From Bacillota bacterium (GTDB lineage: Bacteria; Bacillota; Bacilli; Paenibacillales; Paenibacillaceae), in contig JAEWAQ010000012.1 of the NCBI GenBank assembly GCA_023391635.1, positions 124,001-188,000 on the forward strand: a DNA stretch of 64,000 nt. Reading direction: 5' to 3'. The notes beneath the pieces were generated by a model. The model was not told where the DNA came from, did no database searches, and saw only the letters and a program-made list of their open reading frames with translations. A program made the position numbers and the translations under genes. This document shows, one piece after another, positions 26,147 through 34,997 of this stretch (its first letter is position 1; each line of letters starts with the position of its first letter).

Positions 26147-27065
26147 ATAGGTGACTCTGAAGTTCTTTGTTGATTAGCGTGTAAACGTCATGACCATCCT
26201 CGAACACATCAGTCAAAGCATAGAACGTATGAATCGTGCCGAGGTAGCGTTTTACCTTTACGGGAATACCGTTCTCGATCAGCTTTTGGGCGTACAGCTC
26301 GCCTTCGTCGCGCAGCACTTCATATTCTGAGGTCACGATTAGGGCAGGGGCTACGCCGGCAACATCTCCGTACAAAGGGGAAGCGAGTGGATCGATTCTC
26401 TCAGCATTCGAATTCAGATAGTGTCCTGCGCAATATTCGAGCAGGGCGTTCTCAAGGTAGTACCCGGAAGCGTAAGTACGTCTTGACTCATAATCTCCAA
26501 CCCAGTCCGTTAATGGGCTGAGCAGTATCTGATAGGCGATTGTAAACGTGCCGCGTTTTATGGCCTGCTGCGCCACGACGGCAGCTAAGTTTCCTCCTAC
26601 GCTCTCACCTGCGACGGAGACCTTCGAGGGATCGAAGCTTAACTCCGCCGCATGGTCATACACCCATTGTGCGGTGTAGATAGCTTCATCGACAGGGACA
26701 GGGAATTTCGACTCCGGTGAAAGGCGGTAATCGACGGAGACGACGGCATGACCTGTCTCTTGAGCTAGCTTGCCGCACATTGGATCGTAGTCCTCCATTC
26801 GGTTAAATACGAATCCGCCGCCGTGGAAAAATACGATGACGGGTAGCACTGCGGATGTACGCTTTGGCCGATATATTCGGACGGGGAGAATGCCATGCGG
26901 ACCATCCAACTGGATGTCTTCTGTACTCGCCAGCTCGATATTGTCGGAGATGGCATTAGCCACCACGACGTTTCGAATCTCCTGCGGAGACATCTTGTGT
27001 AAAGGAGGGAATCCCGCAATATCACTCAGAAATTGTTTGGTTGCTTCAGGCATTTGGATTTTCAT
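26145..27065 (-). CDS. Alpha/beta hydrolase, HSL-type esterase
   Basis: 306 residues. Oxyanion-hole motif FFHGGGFVF, nucleophile elbow GESVGGN (Ser), acidic residue near SEYEVLRDEGE and catalytic His in GTIHTFYAL: the hormone-sensitive-lipase family, which hydrolyses short acyl esters. Cytoplasmic, no signal peptide. It starts at ATG 27065 with AGAGGT upstream. It is divergent from a zinc-type alcohol dehydrogenase-like gene, and a large inverted repeat lies between them. Confidence 0.9.
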   Translation of the reverse strand: MKIQMPEATKQFLSDIAGFPPLHKMSPQEIRNVVVANAISDNIELASTEDIQLDGPHGILPVRIYRPKRTSAVLPVIVFFHGGGFVFNRMEDYDPMCGKLAQETGHAVVSVDYRLSPESKFPVPVDEAIYTAQWVYDHAAELSFDPSKVSVAGESVGGNLAAVVAQQAIKRGTFTIAYQILLSPLTDWVGDYESRRTYASGYYLENALLEYCAGHYLNSNAERIDPLASPLYGDVAGVAPALIVTSEYEVLRDEGELYAQKLIENGIPVKVKRYLGTIHTFYALTDVFEDGHDVYTLINKELQSHL

Positions 27066-27150
27066 AATTATTACCTCTTCTCATTTGGTTTGGCGATGCT
27101 ATTGATTGGTTCCGTGAGATCATCGTAATTTAACTTTGCAGCATGCGGAA

Positions 27151-27191
27151 GAAGGCACTTTTAAGTAGGCAGGCCACTTTAAAGTGCCTTC
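27151..27191. promoter_or_regulatory. 16-base inverted repeat between divergent genes
   Basis: GAAGGCACTTTTAAGT (27151-27166) and ACTTTAAAGTGCCTTC (27176-27191) match in 15 of 16 positions. The arms are themselves near-palindromic (ACTTTTAAGT, ACTTTAAAGT) and the second is followed by TTTT. It may be an operator for the HxlR regulator or an attenuator ahead of the dehydrogenase gene. Confidence 0.5.
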
Positions 27192-27262
27192 TTTTGCATC
27201 TGGAAAAAATGGTTTACTTTTAACTCACGGAACAACAAAAACCTAATAAGGAGTGTCTTCAT

Positions 27263-28276
27263 ATGAAAACATTCGAAATCCAGCAATCATTCGGTCTTGA
27301 TTCCTTGGTATCGGGCGAGCGCCCGGTACCTGCTCCCGGACCTCACGAAGTGTTAATCCGCATGCGTGCGGTTTCCCTGAATTACAGAGATTTGAGCGTG
27401 ATTAAAGGATTCTACAATCCGAATCAGACGCTGCCTTTAATTCCGGTTTCTGATGGTGTCGGAGAGGTCGTTATGCTTGGCGGACAGGTGAGCCGCGTAA
27501 AGCTAGGTGACCGGGTAAGCCCGAACTATGCACACAAATGGATATCCGGTACGCCGGATAAAACCAATCTTTATAGTACCGTTGGCAGCCCGACGGATGG
27601 ACTTCTAACCGAGTATGTCGTTGTACATGAAGACGCCTTGGTGCTAGTGCCCGAGCATTTGACCGACGAAGAAGCAGCTTCGCTCCCATGCGCCGGCGTC
27701 ACCGCATGGCATGCTGTTGTTGCCGAAGGCAAAGTCAAGGAGGGGGATACAGTCGTCATTCAAGGGACTGGCAGCGTGTCGTTGTTTGCCCTCCAATTTG
27801 CCAAAATACACGGCGCCAAAGTGATCGTCACTTCCAGCAGCGACAAGAAGCTTGCACAGGCAAAGAAGCTGGGGGCAGACTTTGGTATTAATTATGCTAC
27901 GAATCCGGACTGGGAAAAGGCGGTGCTTGATAATACGAACGGGTCGGGGGCCGATCATGTGATCGACGTCGGCGGTGCGCGTACGATCAACCAATCGATT
28001 GCTGCGGTACGAATCGGCGGGCGAGTTAGCGTTGTGGGTATTTTGACCGGCCCAATCGCCGAAAGCTTTAATATTGTTGCGGTTATGTTGAAGAAGCCGA
28101 CCATCCAAGGAATTAACGGAGGAAGTCGTGAAATGTTTGAGAGTATGAATCGTGCAATTACGGCGAATCAACTGCATCCGGTCATCGATCGTGTGTTTCC
28201 TTTTGAACAATCCATCGAGGCATTCCACTATTTGGACCAAGGAAACCGTTTCGGAAAAGTTGCGATTAAGCTATAG
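27263..28276 (+). CDS. NAD(P)-dependent MDR alcohol dehydrogenase-like protein
   Basis: 337 residues of the medium-chain reductase superfamily. The N-terminal GroES-like domain has VSLNYRDLSVIKG and PVSDGVGEVV; the Rossmann domain has the cofactor motif VVIQGTGSVSLFALQFAK. The Cys/His set for structural and catalytic zinc is absent, so it belongs to the zinc-independent quinone-reductase-like group. ATG 27263 has AAGGAGTG upstream. It is divergent from the esterase and near the HxlR gene; together they look like a carbonyl or quinone detoxification set. A terminator follows at 28348. Confidence 0.88.
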   Translation: MKTFEIQQSFGLDSLVSGERPVPAPGPHEVLIRMRAVSLNYRDLSVIKGFYNPNQTLPLIPVSDGVGEVVMLGGQVSRVKLGDRVSPNYAHKWISGTPDKTNLYSTVGSPTDGLLTEYVVVHEDALVLVPEHLTDEEAASLPCAGVTAWHAVVAEGKVKEGDTVVIQGTGSVSLFALQFAKIHGAKVIVTSSSDKKLAQAKKLGADFGINYATNPDWEKAVLDNTNGSGADHVIDVGGARTINQSIAAVRIGGRVSVVGILTGPIAESFNIVAVMLKKPTIQGINGGSREMFESMNRAITANQLHPVIDRVFPFEQSIEAFHYLDQGNRFGKVAIKL

Positions 28277-28347
28277 CTAGTGAGACCGTCGGCGTTCACG
28301 GAATAACAGCTTCCTGGATGCCGCGAACAATTGCAATTCCAACTGCG

Positions 28348-28374
28348 AAATGCACCCATCCTTGGGTGCATTTT
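28348..28374 (+). terminator. Terminator after the MDR dehydrogenase
   Basis: AAATGCACCCA-TCCT-TGGGTGCATTTT: a perfect hairpin with flanking A/T runs, about 70 bases after the stop codon. Confidence 0.8.
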
Positions 28375-28394
28375 GATTTCGCTCTATAGATGAT

Positions 28395-28427
28395 ATGGTG
28401 AACCTTATCATAAATAACGGCAAGTTT
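28395..28427. repeat. Dispersed intergenic repeat, copy 1
   Basis: TGGTGAACCTTATCATAAAT followed by AACGGCAAGTT. It shares the core GAAC..TATCATAA.T.ACGGC with copies at 29383, 55621 and 62305. It is always in non-coding sequence. Confidence 0.5.
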
Positions 28428-28559
28428 TTTTGCATAATAAAGCTACTTGGCAGGAAAACGCAGTTCCAGAATGGAATTCGTTGGTGATAAGATTGGTGTG
28501 GGGGTAATAAGATTATCGAAAAGTACGGGAATGACAAAGAGCGTTTTCTAAAAGACATA

Positions 28560-29279
28560 ATGAATTTGATGGTACCCATAGAAGGTGGATCCATTGAACT
28601 ACGCGATTATATGAATATGAATAAATGGCTTAGTTCGGATTACACATTATCAGACCCTGGAAGTGGGAGAAATAGAGATGTTATTACATGGACGGAAACG
28701 ATCGAACCTTTCTATGTAATGAAGTATCCGGTAACACAGCAGTTGTATCATTTTGTATTGAACGAAGAAGAAGTAGAACCGAATGTACGTAACCTCCCAA
28801 TAACGGAAGTTTCTTGGATAGATTCGCTTGTCTTTTGTAACGAATTATCCAGAATGCTTGGAAGGACTGAATGCTACACAATCACCAGTGAAAGTGAGAA
28901 CACGATATATTATAACAAGGCGGATGGCTTTCGATTGCTATCGGACGCTGAATGGCAGTATGCATGTAAAGCGGGAACCACGGGATATCGATATGCAACA
29001 ATTGATCAAATCGCATGGTATCTAGAAAACTCCAATGGATCAGCTCAACAAGTCGGGAAGCTGCTTCCTAATCCCTGGGGGCTTTACGATATGATCGGGA
29101 ATGTGTGGGAATGGTGTTGGGACCTATATGATACTAATCGATACGGGAACTATAGGGTCTTCCGTGGAGGCAGCTGGGCTGAAGTTGAGAACAATTGTGG
29201 TTCAACGACTAGAAGGAAAAGCATGCCTGACTTCAAGATAGATGACCTTGGTTTTAGAATAGCACTTACAAAACCTTGA
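28560..29279 (+). CDS. FGE-sulfatase-domain (SUMF1-like) protein
   Basis: 239 residues. The C-type-lectin-like formylglycine-generating-enzyme fold is recognisable: PVTQQLYHFVL, GFRLLSDAEWQYACKAG, NPWGLYDMIGNVWEWCWD, RVFRGGSWAEVENNCGSTTRR and DDLGFRIA. Aligned with FGE, the first active-site Cys after GGSW is replaced by Glu (AEVENNC), while the second Cys remains, so classical copper-dependent formylglycine formation is doubtful. ATG 28560 has no ribosome site. The frame stays open and protein-like back to 28491, so the true start may be an unusual codon upstream (ATT 28512 follows GGGGGT) or the 5' end may be damaged. Confidence 0.75.
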   Translation: MNLMVPIEGGSIELRDYMNMNKWLSSDYTLSDPGSGRNRDVITWTETIEPFYVMKYPVTQQLYHFVLNEEEVEPNVRNLPITEVSWIDSLVFCNELSRMLGRTECYTITSESENTIYYNKADGFRLLSDAEWQYACKAGTTGYRYATIDQIAWYLENSNGSAQQVGKLLPNPWGLYDMIGNVWEWCWDLYDTNRYGNYRVFRGGSWAEVENNCGSTTRRKSMPDFKIDDLGFRIALTKP

Positions 29280-29337
29280 GATCACGACATTGAGCATGCC
29301 GAAATGGATGTAACACGCCGACACGCATATCGCCAAA

Positions 29338-29361
29338 GGGCCATCCTGCAAAGGATGGCCC
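29338..29361. terminator. Perfect 10-bp hairpin after the FGE-like gene
   Basis: GGGCCATCCT-GCAA-AGGATGGCCC. The stem is perfect, but only a short AT-rich tail follows, so terminator function is likely but not certain. Confidence 0.6.
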
Positions 29362-29382
29362 TAAAACTTGCCGCTACAGACA

Positions 29383-29420
29383 GCGCGGAGAACCATATCA
29401 TAAATGACGACGAAAAATTA
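29383..29420. repeat. Dispersed intergenic repeat, copy 2
   Basis: GGAGAACCATATCATAAATG then ACGACGAAAAATTA, related to the copies at 28395, 55621 and 62305. It is closest to the 55621 copy (TATCATAA.TGACG.CGAAAAAT). The rest of the gap 29362-29591 shows nothing else recognisable. Confidence 0.5.
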
Positions 29421-29591
29421 AGTTTACTGATATAAAGTTTTTGAAATTCCCTCGAAAAATGCAAGTTGCCAAAAAAGTAAGCACTTAACGCTCTGATCTG
29501 GGAGATATATCATGGTCGGAACGACGGTCTTTGTGGACAAAAAGGTAATAGTGAAGAGAATCAAATAAATGGGCTGCTGCTAAGTTGATCT

Positions 29592-30227
29592 CTAGAATGT
29601 AGCAGCAAGTTCGCGCGCACGCTTTAAACCTTTCGCTTTTATTGCTTTAGCCCTGTCGCGATATTGGTCATGCCCCTCAATAAATAATGCATGCAAATCG
29701 GTTATGCCGATAAAACGCATGATTGATTTCAGATGACGATGGCTCATTTCTTCCTCGGCGTCTGGGCCCACCGAATAGACCCAACCGCTCGCTTGGATAT
29801 GTAGAACTTTCTTATTATGAAGTAATCCGATTGGACCGTTTCTCGTGTATGAGAACGTTTTGCCCGCCACCGTTATGGCGTCGATGTAGGCTTTCATAAC
29901 TGGCGGATATGAGAAATTCCACATCGGGTTTACAAAAATGTATTTGTCCGCTTGAATAAATTGACTGATTAACTTGTCCAATTGGACTATTTTACTTCGT
30001 TCGATCTCCGGCAACTGCTCTAGTTCCACCCCCTCTTTCAACCTTCTCCTCCCGTTTAAAATATCCGCATCAAGCGACGGGATGTCGGCTTTATATAAAT
30101 CCAAGTGAATGATCTCACACCCGGGATTGACCGTCCGATATACATCGATAAACGCTTCTCCAGCCGATATGGAGTACGATTCTGACCCGTTTTGCGGATG
30201 TGCGGTAATGTAAAGAACAGTTGTCAT
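29592..30227 (-). CDS. FMN-dependent NADH-azoreductase
   Basis: 211 residues with a flavodoxin-like fold. It begins TTVLYITAHPQNGSESYS (FMN phosphate loop), has FVNPMWNFSYPPVMKAYIDA and the GPIGLLHNKKVLHIQASGW segment of AzoR proteins. It reduces azo bonds or quinones with NADH. ATG 30227 is chosen; AAAGGA lies upstream, and the longer frame to 30305 is outside the family. It is divergent from an XRE/MmyB-type regulator, its likely controller. Confidence 0.9.
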   Translation of the reverse strand: MTTVLYITAHPQNGSESYSISAGEAFIDVYRTVNPGCEIIHLDLYKADIPSLDADILNGRRRLKEGVELEQLPEIERSKIVQLDKLISQFIQADKYIFVNPMWNFSYPPVMKAYIDAITVAGKTFSYTRNGPIGLLHNKKVLHIQASGWVYSVGPDAEEEMSHRHLKSIMRFIGITDLHALFIEGHDQYRDRAKAIKAKGLKRARELAATF

Positions 30228-30378
30228 TCTATGCTCAATCCTTTCAAATAGATTTGGTTTCGAACTCAGTATATGCCTTAGGGAGTGAATGAAAAAGATG
30301 AGCATTCATAGTATCATTATCTATAGTAATAGTCGGTATTCTAATATAATTTCTATCAGTTATGGGAGGTCGGTTTGA

Positions 30379-31206
30379 ATGAACGACGAACAACGCCGTA
30401 AAGAGTTGGCGAAATTTCTCAAAACCCACCGTCTCCGGATATCTCCGCAAGATGTGGGATTGAACTACGCTGGTCCAAGGCGTCGGACTCCCGGATTACG
30501 CAGGGAGGAAGTTGCCGTCCTGTCCGGCATTTCCTTGCCGTGGTACACGGCGCTTGAACAAGGCCGCGATATCCGGGTATCCGAACAGATCCTCGAAAGT
30601 TTAGTACGTACTTTCAAACTCGATAGGGACGAACGACTTTATCTGTATACATTAGCGAATCAGCGACCCCCTCTTCTCTCAGTTCTTAATCCCGGTGCTG
30701 CGGCCCCTCCGTCTTTTCAAATTATCGTGGATCAATTTGCGGAATTTCCCGCTTTTTTCTCAGATCAAAGGTGGAACATACTCGCTTGGAACCGGGTGGC
30801 CCCCCTCGTCATCGGTAGTTTCAGTAGTGGAGAGAAGTACTGCAATAATATGATTTGGCGGATGTTTACAATGACGGAGATTCGTCTTATGTTCGTCCAT
30901 TGGGAGCGTGTGGCTAAAAATCTTTTGGCGCAATTCCGCACCTATTACGCACGAAATATGGAAGACCCGTGGTACGGCGAATTTATTGCCGCGCTGTCAG
31001 AACAAAGTACGGAATTTCGGGAATGGTGGACCGATCACGACGTATGTTGCGCGCTTACAGGATCAATTGAGATCGTGCATCCTAAGGTGGGAAGACTGCA
31101 ATTGGAAGCACATGAGTTCTACCGTTGTGAAGATCAGGGGACGGCTCTAACCGTCTACATCCCAACACAGAAAACAAATGGTAAGGAAAACTTGAACTGT
31201 TGCTGA
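30379..31206 (+). CDS. XRE-type regulator with MmyB-like ligand-binding domain
   Basis: 275 residues. The N-terminal HTH_XRE domain (about residues 8-80) contains GPRRRTPGLRREEVAVLSGI and SLPWYTALEQGRDIRVSEQILESL. The C-terminal MmyB-like domain starts near 105 (QIIVDQFAEFPAFFSDQRWNILAWN), with FVHWERVAKNLLAQFR and the conserved PKVGRLQLEAHEFY. Homologues control divergent dehydrogenases or reductases, here the azoreductase gene. ATG 30379 has GGGAGGT upstream. Confidence 0.9.
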   Translation: MNDEQRRKELAKFLKTHRLRISPQDVGLNYAGPRRRTPGLRREEVAVLSGISLPWYTALEQGRDIRVSEQILESLVRTFKLDRDERLYLYTLANQRPPLLSVLNPGAAAPPSFQIIVDQFAEFPAFFSDQRWNILAWNRVAPLVIGSFSSGEKYCNNMIWRMFTMTEIRLMFVHWERVAKNLLAQFRTYYARNMEDPWYGEFIAALSEQSTEFREWWTDHDVCCALTGSIEIVHPKVGRLQLEAHEFYRCEDQGTALTVYIPTQKTNGKENLNCC

Positions 31207-31273
31207 TCATAAATATGATCTAGGGAAAAAATAATTTAGGAGCGTGAACATGATTCGAAATAGTTCCTCGATT

Positions 31274-31425
31274 CCGATTTGTTGGATCGATTTAAAAACG
31301 AGCAATATGAAACATACGTTTCTAATTGGGAAATTATCAACAACCAAACCATAGTACATAACAGGATTGAAATTGGTGAAATCCAGCAATCGGATATGGA
31401 AGGAGAGCGGTCTTATTGGCCGTAA
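31274..31425 (+). pseudogene. Possible gene remnant of unknown family
   Basis: In the 320-base gap after the XRE gene an open stretch without a start codon reads DLLDRFKNEQYETYVSNWEI, then INNQTIVHNRIEIGEIQQSD and ends ERSYWP at 31423. The composition is protein-like and it follows a stop, suggesting the 3' end of a lost gene. I cannot name the family. Confidence 0.3.
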
Positions 31426-31526
31426 AGATTTCTTCAAAATTATGAATCATGAACACTACAAGAAACATCCACATCCAAAAATCAAGCTCCATCAGATACC
31501 TCCGGCAATGCCCTGGTTATTGCCGT

Positions 31527-32108
31527 TTAATTTTCCAACCTTTCTTTTTTTCTAGCATAAAAACCAGCCGACTTCTGGCGATTACCGCAAAGTTTCATGC
31601 TGCACCAACGGCGTTTGCCGCTTTTGGACGTGTCCACGTAATGGAGGATGCAGGACTCGTGTTCGCACTTGCGTATCCGTTCCGACGGATATTTGGCAAG
31701 AGTTTCGACCAGAGATTGTAATACCTCATATCCTACCCGGTCCTTCAGGCTCCGTCCTTCGTGGATCAGATGAAAAACACCGTTCTGCCGCTCCATCCGA
31801 ACGTCTACAACGAGCTCGCCGGACTCTTTCTCAAGTCTAGTAAAGGTGCGATCTGCTAGGCGCCCTTCCCGGTGCAGATCGGAGATCGCATCCATGCAAA
31901 TGTCCCGGAGGCGTACTAGTGTGCCGTGAATTAAGACTATTCCCGGATCGTCCGGAAGTTCTTCTGTGAGCAAGCCGTTCCCCGCAAGCCACTGTAGCAT
32001 GTGATTCGACTCGTCAAGCACATCGACTTTTTGATTGTCTTGCATCAAGATCGTATTAACCAGATTGATCCATAATGCGCCGCCAAGCGTAAATACCTTC
32101 AGTTCCAT
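31527..32108 (-). CDS. CGNR zinc-finger regulator (ABATE-domain type)
   Basis: 193 residues. The N-terminal region has GGALWINLVNT, typical of the ABATE stress-response domain. The C-terminal zinc finger is RKCEHESCILHYVDTSKSGK followed by RRWCSMKLCGNRQKSAGFYAR, with the diagnostic CGNR. Such proteins are transcription factors that bind an unknown ligand. ATG 32108 has GGAGGAG upstream. It lies 46 bases after the MBL-fold hydrolase gene on the same strand, so they are probably one operon. Confidence 0.9.
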   Translation of the reverse strand: MELKVFTLGGALWINLVNTILMQDNQKVDVLDESNHMLQWLAGNGLLTEELPDDPGIVLIHGTLVRLRDICMDAISDLHREGRLADRTFTRLEKESGELVVDVRMERQNGVFHLIHEGRSLKDRVGYEVLQSLVETLAKYPSERIRKCEHESCILHYVDTSKSGKRRWCSMKLCGNRQKSAGFYARKKERLEN

Positions 32109-32154
32109 AAATGATTCTCCTCCGTATCGGTTTTTTTACGCTACCGACAACGTA

Positions 32155-32895
32155 TTACAGTACTATTGATTCTGTAGTTTTCATCATGCTGATAGCCACT
32201 TTACCTTCCGAAGCTGCCGCCAAGCGGGAAGCAATGTTCGGGGTTTCGTTATAGATAGGCGGATATTGCATAGTTCCATAGTGAATAGGCACAAGCGTTT
32301 TGGCACCGAGAATTGCGGCTGCCGCAATGGCTTGTTCCGGTGTCAGGCAGATGGGTTGCCCGCTGGGTATCATGCCCGGCAATTCAAGCACTGCACCGTT
32401 GACCGGTAAGAATGCCGCATCGAACGGCCCGTAATTTTGAGCAAAGTTCCACCAGTAACCGTGCCAGAGCGTATCTCCGCAATGAATAACCTTGTGTCCT
32501 GTTCCTTCGATAACCCAAGCCACTTGGACTTCGCCGAGACCACCTACGGACGGTAACGCAGTTGCTTTCACATCGCTACCAAGCCCGAAAGAGGTGTTGA
32601 CTGCGACGCCGTTTACGTTAGTCAACCCTACAGTCCGAGCGGCTTCTTCCATTCCGGCCGGCACATAGATCGGGATCGCAGCTCCAAAAGTTTCAATAAT
32701 CGCAACCGGATCGAAATGATCCTCATGCAGGTGCGTAATCAAAACGGCATCTGCGTCGCCGAAATAGCTCAAAGGATACATGGGCTCACGAGCACCCCCG
32801 AACTCCTCGAGAATGCGACTAATGGGGTCGATGACAATCGAGATGTCGCCTGTTTTGATACGGATACCTGCCCAAGGCAATTTTTGAATGTTCAT
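32155..32895 (-). CDS. MBL-fold metallohydrolase
   Basis: 246 residues of the UlaG/RomA-like beta-lactamase fold. The metal-binding THLHEDHFDP (HxHxDH) is present, with KVIHCGDTLWHGYW and LVPIHYGTMQYPP supplying further His/Asp ligands. This is an intact hydrolase of unknown substrate, with no signal peptide. ATG 32895 has GGGAGGG upstream. It is the first gene of a two-gene unit with the CGNR regulator. Confidence 0.88.
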   Translation of the reverse strand: MNIQKLPWAGIRIKTGDISIVIDPISRILEEFGGAREPMYPLSYFGDADAVLITHLHEDHFDPVAIIETFGAAIPIYVPAGMEEAARTVGLTNVNGVAVNTSFGLGSDVKATALPSVGGLGEVQVAWVIEGTGHKVIHCGDTLWHGYWWNFAQNYGPFDAAFLPVNGAVLELPGMIPSGQPICLTPEQAIAAAAILGAKTLVPIHYGTMQYPPIYNETPNIASRLAAASEGKVAISMMKTTESIVL

Positions 32896-33013
32896 TTACA
32901 AACACCCTCCCGTTGTGTAACCTAATTAATCTTGTTTTAATGGTTATAATTTTATCATATCATCATTTTTTATAACCTGTAAAGTAATTATTAAGGGGTT
33001 ATGTAACGGCTGA

Positions 33014-33112
33014 TTAATCATTAAACTGACTCAAACACCAGTCAACTTTTATACGATTTGCGACGACCCGGTTGCCGACCCGGCCCGTCGCTCCCAGTAT
33101 CAAGACGTTCAA
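33014..33112 (-). pseudogene. Truncated 5' end of an NAD(P)-binding SDR/epimerase gene
   Basis: From TTG 33112 the frame reads LNVLILGATGRVGNRVVANR, the start of an NmrA/SDR-type dinucleotide fold (GATGRVG), then runs into unrelated sequence and stops at 33014. Only about 20 codons remain. The start overlaps the stop of the upstream MFS remnant (TTGA), the usual sign of a former operon. Confidence 0.6.
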
Positions 33113-33365
33113 GAGAAAGACTTCGCCGTCTTGACTCTCTTTGGGGATTTCCTCGAAACCGCAAGAGCCTGGACGACGATCATCAGCACGTTGATCGCGA
33201 TCATTCCGACGATAGCCGTGGAGAAGCTGTTCGTCGCATCGTGCATCCAACCGAGAAGGATCGGTCCCATCGATCCGATCACGTAGCCGACGGATTGTGT
33301 CATCGCCGCCCAGGACGCTGCTTCTTGAGCGTCGCCGGTCATGTCGATGGGCAGCAATTGATCTA
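33109..33365 (-). pseudogene. C-terminal fragment of an MFS (CynX/NimT-like) transporter
   Basis: The frame reads DMTGDAQEAASWAAMTQSVG and YVIGSMGPILLGWMHDAT, followed by the last helix IVGMIAINVLMIVVQAL and a basic tail. This is the end of a 12-helix CynX-type permease. The upstream ten helices are missing; the sequence before 33365 is unrelated although the frame stays open to 33414. Confidence 0.7.
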
Positions 33366-33512
33366 AGAATGATTTTGTAGGGCTGACGCTGTCGCTTGTA
33401 AGGCGTGTGTTCATTTTATTATGATAAGATGAAAGGATAAGACGATCAAAGGCAAGCAGCTAAAGGTGCATGAGGCGAACCGGAAATAACAATGACGCAG
33501 AAGAGAGAGTGA

Positions 33513-33875
33513 ATGTTAGTGATATTAATAAAGATTCCGTCTCCGGAAGTCACGATTTACAAACAGGAGGCTCCTACATTAAGCCATATTTACGGGTTTA
33601 CTGATTTCATTCTGATTCCTAGAGATAAAGCGGGGATCTTTATGTTCTACAATGATAAGGATGAACTCCTATTCGTCGGTAAGGCACGGAAGCTAAGACC
33701 TCGAATCAAGAAGCACTTTGAGGATACGGTGTCGGACATCAAAGACCATCGGAATGAAGTGACCAAAATCGAGGTTTGTTTAGTCGAGAATCCCGTTCAT
33801 AGAGAAATTTACGAGACGTATATTATCAACGAACATAAGGCCAAGTACAATGTGGATAAGGTGTTGTACAAATAA
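33513..33875 (+). CDS. GIY-YIG nuclease-like protein
   Basis: 120 residues. A GIY-YIG-type core is visible: GIFMFYNDKDELLFVGKARK (the GIY and YVG strands), then the Arg-containing helix LRPRIKKHFED, and a late VHREIYETYIINEHKAKYN with the metal-binding Glu and terminal Asn. It resembles the UvrC N-terminal nuclease alone, found as small stand-alone proteins in Bacillales. Its target is unknown. The start has GAGAGAGTGA upstream; the first four residues are uncertain. Confidence 0.7.
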   Translation: MLVILIKIPSPEVTIYKQEAPTLSHIYGFTDFILIPRDKAGIFMFYNDKDELLFVGKARKLRPRIKKHFEDTVSDIKDHRNEVTKIEVCLVENPVHREIYETYIINEHKAKYNVDKVLYK

Positions 33876-33903
33876 GGGACAGACGTGAGATGATAAGATA
33901 ACG

Positions 33904-33945
33904 AAAAAATGCCTTTAATCCACATTCAGCGGGTTCAAGGCATTT
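33904..33945 (-). terminator. Terminator for the tRNA gene
   Basis: On the minus strand AAATGCCTT and AAGGCATTT form a stem followed by T residues, 31 bases after the CCA end of the tRNA. The mirror orientation could also serve the GIY-YIG gene. Confidence 0.7.
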
Positions 33946-33975
33946 AGATATATGTGCAGAGCTAAAATTGTAAGT

Positions 33976-34052
<77 letters not shown>

Positions 34053-34128
34053 ATAGTATTACTAAGCATTATGATCTTAATTGGTCAGGAGTCTCATAAT
34101 ACAGCAGTTTGATCCAATTTGCAAGCTC

Positions 34129-34560
34129 TTAGAAAAGGCTGATTAACCTTGTACCAAGTATGGCTACTGACAATCTTGAGAATGTAAATTGAGCGCCATT
34201 CCATGTCATAAGGTTTTCCACATACCCTAATGTATCGGAGTTAGAAGTACCAATAATACGTTGAAGAGCAAGTAAATCATAACCCATGCTTCTTGTAGCT
34301 ATGGGATATAATGCACCTAAAGCAAGAACCTCACCCTTGACTGGCTGTTTAAGTTTACCATTATCGTTGTAATATTGTGATAAATAGTCATAGCCTTTAT
34401 AACTAATGTCTTTTGTAAATAGCACGTCAAGCTGCGGATTCCCTACACTCACTTTATAAAAATCTTCATAATTCACATTAAATTTATACTTTTTATTATA
34501 TTTTTCAACATCAAACATTTCATGTAGAATGTTATTCTTGAAGGAATAGATATCCTTTTG
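34129..34560 (-). pseudogene. Gene fragment of unknown family, 5' end lost
   Basis: AT-rich frame with normal protein composition (YNKKYKFNVNYEDFYKVSVG, GEVLALGALYPIATRSMGYD), ending at 34129. The coding pattern continues upstream of the first ATG (34518) back to about 34560 without a start or ribosome site and then meets the remnant of another gene. It is therefore probably a truncated gene rather than an intact 129-residue protein. No family recognised. Confidence 0.4.
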
Positions 34561-34609
34561 GAGTGGCGGTTATGGCAAACGAGCTTTTCGACTTTGGATA
34601 AGTCATTTA

Positions 34610-34807
34610 TTTAATACCCTCCCTTTAGTTCGAGTTGGCTTTGCGACGTGGTCAGGTAATGAACGAATGGTAAAGTTGGGTGAAAAGTTAGGTTTTACAA
34701 TGGAGGCAAGATTGAGAAAGTGCCGTTTATACAATGGAGAGTACTATGATTCCATCAGAATGGGTTTACTGAGAGAAGAGTGGCAATCAAGTTTGTTATT
34801 CAACTGA
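34610..34807 (+). pseudogene. C-terminal remnant of a GNAT acetyltransferase
   Basis: In frame: VRVGFATWSGNERMVKLGEK then LGFTMEARLRKCRLYNGEYY and DSIRMGLLREEW, the acetyl-CoA-binding end of a GNAT protein (GN.RM..LGEKLGF, YDSI.MG.LR.EW). The N-terminal 100 or so residues and any start are missing. Confidence 0.7.
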
Positions 34808-34828
34808 TTCAGAACATTGCATCATCTT

Positions 34829-34997
34829 TTAAAATGGTGGGCCATCAGCCAACACCCCTTCTTTAACAAATCCAATCCCTTCCGGTGTGATTTGGACAAA
34901 CAGTTCAGTTCCGTCGAAGTATGGATTAATTCCAACCCTCGGGATTGAAGGTGTTGTTAAGCAGTTTGTAGAGTTCCCGTTCTTGGCTTTTGTTCAT
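34829..34997 (-). pseudogene. Small protein gene with a frameshift
   Basis: ATG 34997 has a strong site (GGAGGTTGAAC) and reads NKSQERELYKLLNNTFNPEG, then stops at WN-TAA. One frame over, the sequence continues GINPYFDGTELFVQITPEGI and GFVKEGVLADGPPF to a TAA at 34829. Joined, they give an acidic protein of about 55 residues. Either a single-base indel has broken it or two small proteins overlap; no slippery run is seen at the junction. Family not known to me. Confidence 0.5.

Noticed and set aside
31367..31721. Short plus-strand frames after the XRE gene
   Set aside because: Partly antisense of the CGNR gene, with no motif or ribosome site.
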